This document shows positions 1 through 10,368 of a DNA stretch of 13,627 bases, piece by piece. Positions within the stretch are counted from its first letter, which is position 1, and each line of letters begins with the position of its first letter. The DNA is from Euperipatoides rowelli (Eukaryota; Onychophora; Udeonychophora; Euonychophora; Peripatopsidae). Position numbers and translations under genes: made by a program. The notes beneath the pieces were generated by a model. The model had not been told where the DNA came from. It made no database searches and saw nothing but the letters and a program-made list of their open reading frames with translations. Location of the stretch: assembly GCA_003024985.2 (NCBI GenBank), contig PXIH01S0007762.1. One strand, given 5' to 3'.

Positions 1-1095
1 TACAAGTATTTAAACAATTAGTCCATAGGATTTCCAGCCTTTAGCTGATGAAGATAGCAAATATTTTATAGTTTAGTATAGCAAGCGCTATTCGTTTCTC
101 AACACTGACATACAAAATATCTCCCCTGGTGTATACCGTAGGCAATGTTGTTTTAAGGAAGAGGAGCTAAAGTGAATTAGTTTAAAAATTGAATTGTAAA
201 TAAATATTTTTTCATTTAATTTTTTTTTTTGGTGGATATTTCTTTTTAATAAAAATCTTTGAAAATCAATAATAAAAAAATATTTTAAAAATCCATTAAA
301 TTTGACCTTTAAACCTTAAAATATTGTATTCACTTTTTTTCTTCATTTCTGTCTATATTTTAAATAGGCTATAGAATTATTGAAATGTAAAATTAACAAT
401 CCTAAAGGGGAAATGCTAAGCTATTGGCAGCTATATACACAAACTCAAATCACTTTTAAAATGAAATTTTCTGAGTCTTATATTTTATTGATTATACGTT
501 TTTTTTTTTAATTTTATTTCTTGACATTAACACTACAGAAGTTAATAAATATCTTACCTATTATTAAAAAAAGTTGTAGATATTTACTCAGATTAATTAT
601 AGAAGATTCTCAGACAAATTCTCGATGTTGGTCATGTTATGATCGGTTGTTGAGAAGCTAAATAATGTCATGGTCACATGATACTACAGTATCTTTTCAA
701 TTTAAGCATGTTAACTCGATAAAAACAGTCACAAAATTATGACTTTTAATAAATCTTTAATATGATTTATAAAATTAAGTACTGTGAGGGTTTTTTTTTT
801 TTTTTCTGGTTTTGATAAATCAGTTAGAATCATTAAACAACTATTTGATTAAGAAATTTGAGTAATTGCAAAAATTCATATTTTCACCTTCCTTTCCCCC
901 AAACACACAATTTTAATTTTTAAATATTTTAATTTTTTTTTTTACAGAATTCTTGTTTTGATAGTTATATGGTTCATAGATTTTTACATGTTTTATACAT
1001 AATTATTCTTTTTCTGATAGTTAAATTATAATTCGGACAGATCGAAGAATGAAAAAAAAAATAGTCTAAAAGAATTAAATAAACAAGAATATTAT
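1..1095. other. A+T-rich non-coding DNA, no feature
   Basis: T and A homopolymers, no open frame of 60 codons, no RNA gene or element end recognised. Confidence 0.7.
791..805. repeat. T15 homopolymer
   Basis: Fifteen consecutive T, among the longest of many such tracts in the window. Other long ones are A17 at 5126-5142, T14 at 5674-5687, A14 at 10104-10117 and T18 at 12629-12646. Confidence 0.95.
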
Positions 1096-1780
1096 AATGA
1101 TTTATCTGCAGATTCTGTCTGACAATGAGGTATGACAGATAAATTGTTATGTGTGTGGGCTTGTCTGTGATGAAATCGGTACAATGTGATCTATATGTAA
1201 TCGTTCAACATTGTTCATAAACCCGGTCTAAAGTGATATGGCTTTGTCGCTTGTGATTGAAGTAGCATCAAAGATCTGCATAATGAAATATCTGGTCGAT
1301 GCAAAGGTATTTTCCAAAGACTTACATGAAATTTTGGTTATAGCATATTTTATTAGCGTAATTATTTTAAACTGAAACCTACTGTATTTGCAACATTTAT
1401 TTTAGTAAACAGAATTTATTCAGCTACTGTATGAACTGTTTGGTCTGAGAGAGTGCGTTTCGGAAAATTGTGTGTAAACTATACATTACCTTTTATTATT
1501 TTTTTTACATGCCATTAACAATAATTTTTAAAATATATAGCAATACAATATAATATTTTATTTACAAGAAAATGATTGAACTTTTTTCAAAAACATAATA
1601 ATTACTAGTCTTAATTTTTTTATAAAGAGCAGGCGGCTCTTTATGGTTTTAATAACAAGTAGGCTATTTTAAAAAGGTCCTTTCTCAAATAAAAATATAC
1701 TTTACTGTATATTCTGGATAGTATTATTTATTAAAAAAGGAGTGATCTTGTAAAAAAAACACATTACAAAAACAACAGTA

Positions 1781-1856
1781 TAAAACAAATTATAAATAAA
1801 ATATTAAATGATAAATATAAAGATATGAAATATAAATTGATTTATAATTTGTTTTA
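1781..1856. repeat. 17 bp perfect inverted repeat, 42 nt loop
   Basis: TAAAACAAATTATAAAT at 1781-1797 is exactly reverse-complemented at 1840-1856, with weaker pairing continuing outward toward 1766 and 1866. It lies inside the 1096-2019 segment. It is A+T only apart from one C:G pair, so it could be a decayed nested miniature element or an A+T-rich coincidence. Confidence 0.4.
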
Positions 1857-1980
1857 ATGTATTGTAAAATAATTTTGGTAGTGAAAATACGATTTTATCT
1901 TAGTTTGTGGAGATTGCTTCTGATAAGTCATAATGTATGTGGAGTACATTTTCTTCAGACCTGGTCTGTCAAACTTCATT

Positions 1981-2019
1981 AATGATTTTTCTGCAGACTG
2001 GGTTTGCAGATAAATCATT
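1981..2019. repeat. Stem-loop at the right end of the 1096-2019 segment
   Basis: AATGATTTTTCTGCA, a 9-base loop GACTGGGTT, then TGCAGATAAATCATT. The stem is 15 bp with one T:T mismatch. The right arm is also the terminal repeat shared with 1096-1110, so the same word occurs three times in this segment. Confidence 0.65.
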
Positions 2020-3824
2020 GTGTTTATGGTAGCCTTAATATAAAGTTCCCAAAATATTGGAGCTTTTCAATTTTGATCATATACTGTATCATCATTCTGA
2101 TTTATGAAATCTGTTAAAAAGATTTAATAAAATTTCAATCTGACCCACAGGAAGGAGTTAGTAAAATAATTTAAATGGGCATTTTCACTTCTTTTCACAT
2201 ATTTTATTTATAAAATTGCCTTCTGGTAATTTAGACTATATACATCAATTTGTCACATGCTTTAAATATTTTTTTTTCTGATAATATTTCTTGGATTATA
2301 GAAATGTTTACATTGATATCCTTCATAAGTTAAAAGTACTTCATAATTATAATATAAAATTACACGAGTGAAAGAAGATTTGCCTAAAAATGAAAACTAA
2401 GTGTATGCGTCCTATTATTTTCTTCTAATAATTTATCTCAACATTAAATAAGAAAAAAGTATAACACTTTATGCTGTATAAAGCATGGCTTCAAGCCAAA
2501 ATGTGTTTTATTTTGGTTTAGCTTATATCTTAACCAGAATGAATATTTAAACACTTTTTAATGAGGAAGCCACAAACATACTGAAGTGCATTTGACTCTG
2601 GTAAATTGTTCCTATAATCTATGCAGTTCTCAACAATGGTTTTTGAGGTTTTATTTTGAGCACTCCTAATTTCAGTAGCTCTTTTACGTCATTAACTTTT
2701 GATAGCAGAACATCAAATCTTCAGCGCATTTTGAGTTAACCTGATTGTTGAAAATAATTGAGACAAACTAATTTGTTGAATGCTCTTGTGAACTGAATTG
2801 GAGTGGGATTGTATGAATTGCCCCCTTGTTGGTGTACACTACCAAAAAAGTGTTATATAAAATCATACTTCAATTACTTATTTCTTATAGACTTAAATAA
2901 GGGTGGCTCATCCTATTATACAATATTTTGTGATGCCCACCATGAAATATGGAGTTTCTGGTAGTACAACTTAACTATGTGCATACTAGAGATAATTTAA
3001 ACCAATATCACTCAAAAACAAATTTTTAATTAATAACATGCAGTCTTTTAATTATATCATGAAGTATTTTTTAAATTGCATTGTAGAACAATAAGACTTT
3101 CAGAAGTTTTAGCTAAGTGGTGGTTTCCAATTATCACATGTACTTCGGATCATAAACACTAGTTAGTAGAGATTTAGTATGTTTCAATTGTACAGTTTCT
3201 ATGTCAGCCAGTCCTACAATTTCATCATTGGATATGGAGTAAAAAATAAATGATTTTAGTGACATTTTTTCTGCATTTAACACACAATATTTATCTACCA
3301 CACTTAATTGATTCACTTTCACTTGTAGACTGGAAAATATGAATACCTTTGGACCAAGCCTTGCAATTTTACTGGCATGAATTTTAAGTATTAAGTTGTG
3401 GGAAATTTTAGTTTATTTTTCCAAAACTTATATGCCAAGAGACTTAAAAAATACAATGTCAACACCATAGTTTTGAACTCTTTTTAGATATTTCATTATT
3501 TTCTTACTGCGTTCCCTTAAAACCACTTGCAGTTTTACAAGTTGTGCTAAATCTTTTGATAAAATATATCGCACAAACCTTTAAATTGTTCACTATTTAT
3601 ATATGAAAGCTGAGAATCGCTACTGTTTTTCATTTATAGATGACAATGATGATACTTTATTTTCTAAATACCTTTTATTCCAATAAGAAATTTTGACATC
3701 TTCTTAATTCTTCCTTCCTAGTACTGTGAGATAAATGTGAGTTCCAATATAAATAGGACTTTGAGTACATGAAGAATCGTCTGGGTTGCTCCTATCAGTT
3801 GCATTACTTCTGGTTACTACTTTA

Positions 3825-3901
3825 AGTGAAATGATTATCGGACGTCACATTAGTCATTGTATATTGAGTTTAATGTTTTTATCAACCTAATGTGTTTCAC
3901 T
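3825..3901. repeat. Interrupted inverted repeat
   Basis: AGTGAAA (3825-3831) and CACATTAG (3846-3853), separated by 14 bases, are together matched by the contiguous reverse complement CTAATGTGTTTCACT at 3887-3901. The arrangement suggests an inverted duplication with a small insertion in one arm. Confidence 0.35.
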
Positions 3902-3990
3902 GCTTTTGTGTGTCAGGGCTTTTCTTCTTTGTGATATTTGTTTTGGTTTCTTTGGTATTCTGAATACTGTTGGAAAATCACTAGGTTTTA

Positions 3991-4020
3991 AATGTTTTTT
4001 AAAGAAAATTTAAAAACATT
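3991..4020. repeat. Short inverted repeat
   Basis: AATGTTTTTTAAA and TTTAAAAACATT form a 12 bp stem with a single-base bulge and a short A-rich loop. A+T-only pairing, so little can be inferred. Confidence 0.4.
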
Positions 4021-4130
4021 GCATAATCATTTTGCAGTTTTTATTTAAGTAGTTGGAAACCTACTTTAATAAATCATCTCTTCTGCTGCATATCGTCCAT
4101 TTTTTTTAACTGAAAAAAAAACCAACAAGA

Positions 4131-5015
4131 TTAAAGTGGTTTATGAATGATTTTTTTAATTTTTTTTTTAATTGATATATTATGTTTATTTTTACCTAAA
4201 AATATTAGTTTAATTACCGGTAATCAAATTCAAATATTTTATCTAAAACATATAAATATTTGAAAGTTTTACTATTTTTACAAAAAATAAAAATGTGCTT
4301 TATGACGTCAAATTGACATAGACAAAGGATAAAATCTCACTGATTTTGGGCTGGAGGAAAATGCATATCTGGGATCCAGATGCTAATCATGACTTCATTA
4401 TGTTATTGCTTAGAAAAATAGTCAACAAAAGTGTGATTAGGCTACTTAAAGTTTTGAAGAAAAAAAGAACAGAGAAAAATGTTACTTTCTTTGCATCAAT
4501 TTTAAGAAGAAAAAAAAAATACCTTGTGTATACCAAAATTCAGATAGGCTTTTGTACGTTATTGACTTTACGTGATAATGAGAACAAATTGTTAACTATT
4601 ATTTCCAAAGTTTTTAATAATATTTTTTAAACATTCTTAGAGATTATATTTTTAATCAAATAAAAACTGTTAAAGGTTTATTTAGCCTAATTAGTTGTTT
4701 TTGTTTTGAGTAGCCTTTATAAAAACCACTGACTGAAAAAAAAAAAAATCTGATTCACTGATCTACATTCTGTGAAGGAAACGGCTCGTCTGATATGACA
4801 ACCACTTACTGGAATCCACACGAGATTTTTCTGGCAAAATTATAGATGTGACCTCACTAGCCAGTGAGATATTTTGATACATTTTGGTATAAAAGTTGAA
4901 TTTTGATGCATTTATGGGCCGAATATAACAAATTGATTAATTAAGCAAACATTTTTTTTTACAAAAATACACGTAAATCAATGAAGTTGAAATATGCATT
5001 CATAAACCACTTTAA
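4131..5015. mobile_element. TTAA-flanked inverted-repeat element, piggyBac-like non-autonomous
   Basis: AGTGGTTTATGAATG at 4135-4149 is repeated as an exact reverse complement at 4997-5011, and both outer flanks are TTAA (4131-4134 and 5012-5015). A perfect 15 bp inverted pair bounded by a duplicated TTAA is the structural mark of piggyBac-superfamily insertion. The 877 bp interior has a 94-codon open frame (4346-4630) rich in Lys, Ile and Leu with no transposase feature I recognise, so this is most likely a non-autonomous derivative. A small hairpin CTCACT-AGCC-AGTGAG lies near the right end (4853-4868). The termini do not start with the CCC or CAC common in studied piggyBac families, so superfamily assignment is inference; the TIR/TTAA structure is directly seen. 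Confidence 0.6.
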
Positions 5016-5761
5016 ATTAGCCTTATATGTATCGCAATGTATGACTTAATTTTTTTTTTAGCATTAAATTACCAAGGAATAGTGATGTTTCTTTTTTACT
5101 ATTACGTTAAAAAAATTATTCCACCAAAAAAAAAAAAAAAAATAGAACCTAATATATTTAAAACAATATATTAAATCACAAAAGTTATTTTTATTTTGTT
5201 AGAAGTGAAACTGAAGTAAGAAAAGATAAAAATGTGTAGACATATAATTGTTTATTGACGTATTTTCCTTTATGACCTCAATCGTGTTGAAATAATTATA
5301 TTATTTTGGATTAAGATAATAATATTACTAAATATTTTTATTAGTTTTTTTTTTTGACAATTCAAAGTAGGCATAAATTTATTTACGTTTAGAATTGCTT
5401 ATTTTTTCTTCCTATTTTGTTGCAACATATTTCCAGTATACAGTACATACTTTAGGCTATATACAGTATTTCATTATGAGTACATATGGCCAGGATTGAA
5501 AATATTTAATTAAATTTCCTGTTTTTAATAAAATCCAGACATGAATCACATTGAGATTTAAGCAGCCAAGTTGTTTTTGTTATAGCTGGCTCCTTTTGAA
5601 AAAGTATTTAATTTTGGAGTAGCCTGTTTTTCATTTATTTATTGACTGTCAATATTTTCATACCTGTTGAAAGTTTTTTTTTTTTTTCAAACTTTTTATG
5701 GACTGAGTGGCATTTATTTTCTGTTAGTGGCAAAATAATAATTTATTATAGTTAACAGTTA
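5016..5761. other. A+T-rich non-coding DNA, no feature
   Basis: Contains A17 (5126-5142) and T14 (5674-5687) tracts. Nothing coding or structured is visible. Confidence 0.7.
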
Positions 5762-6048
5762 CAGAGGAGGATCTAGGATTTAGATTTGAGGTGTAAAATA
5801 TGAAATACTAAAAGTGTGTAGATATACAGTTCTGATGAAAATTTTATTTTGATTTAAAGGGGTATGGAAAGAGTGGTGACAATTATTGGGATTTGACGCA
5901 TTTCTGGGAAGGGACAAGACAGATGGCAATTAGAGAAGGGATGGTAAATAAGTAATTAAAAAAAAATTGTGCTTTTTAGGGTTGGTGCTAGGCCATATTC
6001 CTACAGTATATATATATGCATACACACACAATCCTAGATTTGCCTCTG
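5762..6048. mobile_element. hAT-like miniature element (MITE)
   Basis: The left end CAGAGGAGGATCTAGGATT (5762-5780) and the reverse complement of the right end, CAGAGGCAAATCTAGGATT (6030-6048), agree at 16 of 19 positions. Termini beginning CAG with a short G-rich start are typical of hAT-superfamily elements. The flanking 8-mers, aacagtta and aacatctg, share 5 of 8 bases, which would be a heavily decayed 8 bp target duplication or none. The 287 bp interior has no open frame of note, is somewhat richer in G than its surroundings (5860-5945), and ends in a TA/CA microsatellite just before the right terminus. Confidence 0.6.
6007..6030. repeat. TA/CA microsatellite
   Basis: A run of TA dinucleotides, then GCATA, then CACACACACA, immediately inside the right terminus of the miniature element at 5762-6048. 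Confidence 0.75.
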
Positions 6049-7414
6049 AACATCTGTTTATTTAATAAACTCTAATGATACTTGAGTTTTTTTGTTACTT
6101 TAATATGTATAAGAAGCCCGGGAAATTGTACACATTATGTTTCATCATGATCTTTCCTTCTAAATTTATACCATCTTGAGAAAAATATTTTAATAAATGT
6201 TAATAGCTTCACTGTATATAAAGCTTTTTTTTTTAATGAAATGTATTTTTATTGTTTTTTTTTATACATTATCATTGTAAGAAATCTCAGATTTAGTGAA
6301 ATGACGATTCATTGTATTTCTGTATTTTAAAAATCGATTTAGTTGTACCTAGTTGGCATTTTATTGTATATATTTTTATATATTAAAATATAAAGTCTTG
6401 TAATAGTTTAAGTGTTGTATTAATTTGACTGATTAATTATTTAATGACATTGTATATAAATTAAGTTAAAACAACAGTCTTTTGTAAGCTTTATTTACTT
6501 AAAAAAAGATCCTTTAATCATCTTACTAATGCCGCAAATAATGTTCAAATTTTGTCTAGCACTATAATCATACATATGCTATGCTCTTGTTTAGAATGAA
6601 TTATAGCTTTTAATATTTTGATAAAGGGTGAGTATCACATAAAAATAACTATTTCAAATGCTTAGGATATTTTATTTTTCAAAATAAAAATTAAAAAAAA
6701 TGTGGATGCACAATTTACCTTTAAAAGGGGCATTATTTGCAGAGACAATGCTTTGAAGGTTAAACCAACATGGACCATTTTTTTTTCTAGTCATGTGGGC
6801 ATGTGACAAAACAAAAGTGAGAGATTTTTTTTATTCAATCTCTCACCATAAATAAACTTGCCATCATATTTTTTTCAACTTTAATTGTGCCATAAATAAA
6901 ACTATCATTTATTTTTTAATATTTTATAGCAATAATACACTGTGAGTTAAATGCTAGATATAACTTCGTAACTATTAGTTTACTTAATTAATTCTGATGA
7001 ATAAAAAATTTAATTTGTACACAAGCATTCTTTACGAGTTTTTGCTTCCTTGCTTGCATTTGACTTTTCTTATAAAAATAAGTATAGCCTAATATATTAT
7101 AAGTAATTCACAAACAAAATACTCAACAGTATTATGCAGTCTTTTATTTTCCTGAAGGTGTGGATGTAGAGAATGTGTAAAAAAAACATTTGTTGTCATT
7201 AGCCGTGTGCAAGATAAATAGAAAACTGGACTCGTCTTTATTTATTTTTCCAACTCGGAACTAGCTTATTTTTCCTATTTTGAATACTAGGGCAAATTTT
7301 AAAATTTAAATCTTTTATATTTAAGAACACTAAAAGGTGAAATCTCATTTCTGCTTAACGCCTATGTCAAATATATTTTGACCCGTGTTGAATGTTTTTT
7401 ATGCCGTATTTTAA
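6049..7414. other. A+T-rich non-coding DNA, no feature
   Basis: Short T and A tracts only. No open frame, RNA gene or element end recognised. Confidence 0.7.
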
Positions 7415-7486
7415 GTAAAAAAAAAAAGACCTGCCTTGTCAGATTCTTTCTGTAGGCTACATTAAAAAGGTTTTCGATCAGCTTTA
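7415..7486 (+). repeat. Dispersed repeat, copy 1 (short form)
   Basis: A poly-A run followed by GACCTGCC, GTCAGATTCTTTC, then ACATTAAAAAGGTTTT and TCAGCTTTA. The same words in the same order recur at 8501-8620. This copy lacks the extra segment of copy 2 and carries TGTAGGCT in its place. The family is not recognised; no terminal repeats are visible. Confidence 0.65.
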
Positions 7487-7578
7487 AATTGTCAAATTCC
7501 AAAAATTTTAATTGCAATTCAAATAAATTTGTAGCATAGTTATTATATTTGATGTGCATAAAAATAATAGATTACTAG

Positions 7579-7899
7579 CGGTGGCGTATCTGCGTTTTTT
7601 GCCCCCCCCCCTTTTGCAGGAAAATTAAAGGACCCCTTGTCAAAATTTAATCATCATTTTTTTTTTTTTGGTTATCTGGAAGTTTTGCTGTCTTAATTTT
7701 AGTCAATCCCCTTGACAAAAAGGAAATATTTATTTTTTAGACCTAATTACAGTTTTATCGTGTTTTTTGTCAGCAGACAGTAGCAATAATTTTTTTTTTT
7801 GTCGAAATGATTGAACAAATATACGACATCAAAACTTCCAGACAACATTTTTTTTTTCTGGGCCCCCTAGTGGTCAGCCCCCATGTTGATACGCCCCTG
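7579..7899. mobile_element. Non-autonomous DNA element with long inverted repeats
   Basis: The left end CGGTGGCGTATC (7579-7590) and the reverse complement of the right end, CAGGGGCGTATC (7888-7899), match at 10 of 12 bases. A second inverted pair lies inside: 7671-7692 and 7825-7846 match at 20 of 22 bases (core TCTGGAAGTTTTG). T tracts adjoin both arms, and a C- or G-rich block lies between outer and inner repeats on each side (C10 at 7602-7611; GGGCCCCC at 7860-7867). The whole 321 bp thus folds into a long interrupted hairpin. CAGGGGCG-type ends suggest hAT, and the flanking 8-mers share only 4 of 8 bases, so the target duplication is not demonstrable. An open frame running through 7807-8040 is a by-product of this sequence. 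Confidence 0.6.
7602..7611. repeat. C10 homopolymer
   Basis: Ten consecutive C, exceptional in a window dominated by A/T tracts. It lies within the left arm of the element at 7579-7899. Confidence 0.9.
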
Positions 7900-8500
7900 A
7901 CGAATGGAGGTGCGCCCCTTCTTATTAGCTACATACAAAAGTCAAGCTGGGGGTGTGACCAAGCATCTTTTTTTTTTTATCAATTTCAAAACATTGCATT
8001 AAAAATCCTGACAGACATTCTTAATATTTACGTATTATAGTAATATTTTTTTAGAATTATGAATAAGTTTATTTTAATATATATAGAAATAAATGCATTC
8101 ATGTCGATTGTCTTTCTCAGTTTTATTGAATATAAAGTTTATGATGTTTTACAAAGCAGTTTGTTTAGTTAAATAATTATTTAAGCTACTGAGATTTTTT
8201 TTTTGCAAAGAGGACGTAAATTATTGTTCAAATTTAATTACAAGAAATTCTGAAACAAAATTAGTGAGTAGAAAATTGGCCTCAATGATTTAAATGTTTT
8301 TGTGTGCATTGCTTTATATTAATATTAAGCCTACATTATTATTATTATTATTTGGTAATAGGTCAAATTATTTGACATTCACCTCTTAGTTTAAAATAAA
8401 TAAATATTATTTTACAAGAAATGTATACAAATTTTCAAGGCAACTCCTAGTATGAGAGAACAAAAAAAACGCTTTTTACATAGCTTACCTAAAAAGAAGA
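7900..8500. other. Non-coding DNA beside the 7579-7899 element
   Basis: A short G/C-richer patch (GGAGGTGCGCCCC at 7906-7918 and GCTGGGGGTGTGACC at 7946-7960) adjoins the element and may belong to a larger or nested insertion. The rest is A+T-rich with an (ATT)6 microsatellite. Confidence 0.55.
8335..8352. repeat. (ATT)6 microsatellite
   Basis: Six uninterrupted ATT units. Confidence 0.95.
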
Positions 8501-8620
8501 AAAAAAATGACCTGCCGAGTCAGATTCTTTCCTTACAAATAAAAATATGCCAGACAACAGACTATAGTCCAGCAAGGTTGTCCCTGGACCTTACATGAAA
8601 AAGGTTTTTAGTCAGCTTTA
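8501..8620 (+). repeat. Dispersed repeat, copy 2 (with 58 bp extra)
   Basis: Matches copy 1 at both ends (poly-A, GACCTGCC, GTCAGATTCTTTC; later TTACATGAAAAAGGTTTTT and GTCAGCTTTA) but has extra sequence between them. That sequence is bounded by a 7 bp direct repeat, CCTTACA, at 8531-8537 and 8589-8595, and contains the inverted pair GTCCAG/CTGGAC (8567-8572 and 8583-8588). It could be a tiny insertion with target duplication or the longer ancestral form. Confidence 0.65.
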
Positions 8621-10328
8621 CCTGCAATAAAACAATTTAAAAAATTAATTTACAAGAAAATCAAATCTAGATTTATAGATAAATTCTAAACAGTGAAGTT
8701 CAAAATGTAGCGAACATAAGCCTACAGTATACAAATATTGCGTATTTTAGATGTGGTTTTTTTTTTAATCTATAAATTGTTTGGGATTTAATGATTGTTA
8801 TTTATTATATTTTATTAGAAATCTTTTATTTATGTTATGAAAATCTTTTTTTTATTTTTTATGGTTTTATAAACAGAAGTTTTAGGGATATATAACAAGG
8901 CACAGCCTTATATAATAGACTAACAATAAACCAAACATCCAAACCTGAAAATGTGTTCTCCGACAGAAATTAAAACGATAGTTTCCGAATAGAAATACTT
9001 ATCTTCTTTAAAAATACTGTGGAATACAACTTTTGATTTGATCTTTAAAACCATATACTGAGCAGTTTTTCACCATTTTTGTTTATTTATAAAAAAAAGT
9101 TGCTATAAAGATAATAAACTTTTAAAACCACTAATAGCCCTAAACTGTGAGAACTTTATAATCTCCATCCTGAGTCGGCACAGTGTCACATGCATCCTAA
9201 CAAAATGGAGGAAAGATTTTTTAAACAACAGTTTGACGGGGTCACTTTAACATTGGTTTTATAAATAATTTAGATAAAATTAACTGAAAAAAAATAGGCT
9301 AGGGATTATTTTTAACATAAACACTAAAAGAATTAGCATTAAAATAAATATGTATTTTTATGTGATACTTACCCTTTAAGCTTTTTAGGGGACTATCTTG
9401 TCATTTTATCTTCTGATATTCTCCTTAAGAGGCTAATGTTATTAAAGTTAGAATATTCCAAGATCAATTTTATTCTATGAAAAGAAGTCTACCTGTTTTT
9501 CCTTACTTAATGAGCTGCTATCAAATATTTATTATATCGCATGTATAATTCAGTCAGCAATTTTCTAATTATTTATATCTCATAGTCCATTGTTTCTTCT
9601 TTAAAAATAGTGGGGGAGGGGAGTTCTTAGCAAATAATTAAAAATAATGACAAAAAATGTGAATGAAAAGCTAGAGTTATTGTTTTTATTAGGGCTCAAA
9701 ATTAAGCTATTCCATTGACCCGGGGGACCTTAATAATATAAGCGGGACACAAAGAATTGCAAACTTTAGTCACGTATGGGCCTGTTAAATAACAATTTCA
9801 CAATGTTTCATCTTGAAACAATATTCAATTCTTTTTCAATAAAAAAATTATTGTTTGTGGGTTTTTTATTATATTATGCCCTATGCAAACTTTACTTATA
9901 AATGAATAAAAATACAGTAGGCTTTGTGTCAAAAGGTGATTCTGAAAGCCTCTTATATAACATTAGGCTCCTATTGATTTTGATAATGAAGATAAAAACA
10001 CTAAACATGGCCCTTATATACAGTATATCAAAAAGAGTTTAATTATTTTATATTAGTTCAGACTTCTAGTTCTTTAATCTTAAATCATCTTACCACAGAA
10101 TTTAAAAAAAAAAAAAAATAGCTGAAATACTATTATAGCATTGTCGTAGTATTTTTAAAAAAACCTGGAGCTCTTAACTGATCTGGGGAAAGGACTTGAC
10201 TTCTGTTATACTTTCATATGATGTGTGCTCTTTACATTTTGATTTAGAACTTTAGATGATGTGAAAATAATATCATACTCCTGTAATGGCTGCTGCTGTG
10301 GTCCAGTACTTGGTCTTCTAAGGTAAAA
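8621..10328. other. A+T-rich non-coding DNA, no feature
   Basis: No gene or element end recognised. Short ATG-led stretches at 9215 and 10285 run only about 11-19 codons and are not supported as exons. Confidence 0.65.
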
Positions 10329-10368
10329 CTATAGAATTTAATAATTAGGTCTATTTTAAATTCAATAG
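10329..10368. repeat. Imperfect palindrome at the retrotransposon truncation point
   Basis: CTATAGAATTTAATAA (10329-10344) and TATTTTAAATTCAATAG (10352-10368) pair with few mismatches around a 7 nt loop. It coincides with the last recognisable RT codons, so it may mark the deletion or rearrangement breakpoint. In A+T-rich DNA such pairs also arise by chance. Confidence 0.4.

Larger units (their letters stand above)
1096..2019. mobile_element. Possible non-autonomous DNA element with hairpin-forming ends
   Basis: AATGATTTATCTGCA at 1096-1110 recurs as its exact reverse complement at 2005-2019; six bases further in on each side GTCTG (1117-1121) pairs with CAGAC (1994-1998). The ends are therefore about 26 bp imperfect terminal inverted repeats around 924 bp. 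Each end also folds on itself: 1981-1995 with 2005-2019 (15 bp stem, one mismatch, 9 nt loop) and 1096-1110 with about 1133-1148 (weaker). No target-site duplication is evident and no transposase is encoded. Subterminal hairpins resemble those of foldback or Helitron-like elements, but no superfamily is assigned. Confidence 0.4.
2020..4130. other. A+T-rich non-coding DNA with minor inverted repeats
   Basis: No gene recognised. A 62-codon minus-strand open frame (3134-3322) has no domain or motif and no neighbouring coding signal. Two small inverted repeats are listed separately (3825-3901, 3991-4020). Confidence 0.65.

Noticed and set aside
3134-3322. 62-codon minus-strand open frame
   Set aside because: Composition like the surrounding A+T-rich DNA and no motif; length is expected by chance.
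7362-7559. 65-codon minus-strand open frame
   Set aside because: It overlaps dispersed repeat copy 1 and includes translated homopolymer; no domain.
7807-8040. 77-codon plus-strand open frame
   Set aside because: It runs through the right arm of the inverted-repeat element and two T tracts; the Phe runs are translated poly-T.
9215-9274. ATG in good context (AACAAAATGG) starting a 19-codon frame
   Set aside because: Too short to support and no continuation or motif.
10285-10326. Short plus-strand exon, MAAAVVQYLVF then stop and GTAAAA
   Set aside because: Only 11 codons, ends in a stop before the donor-like site, and has no partner exon.
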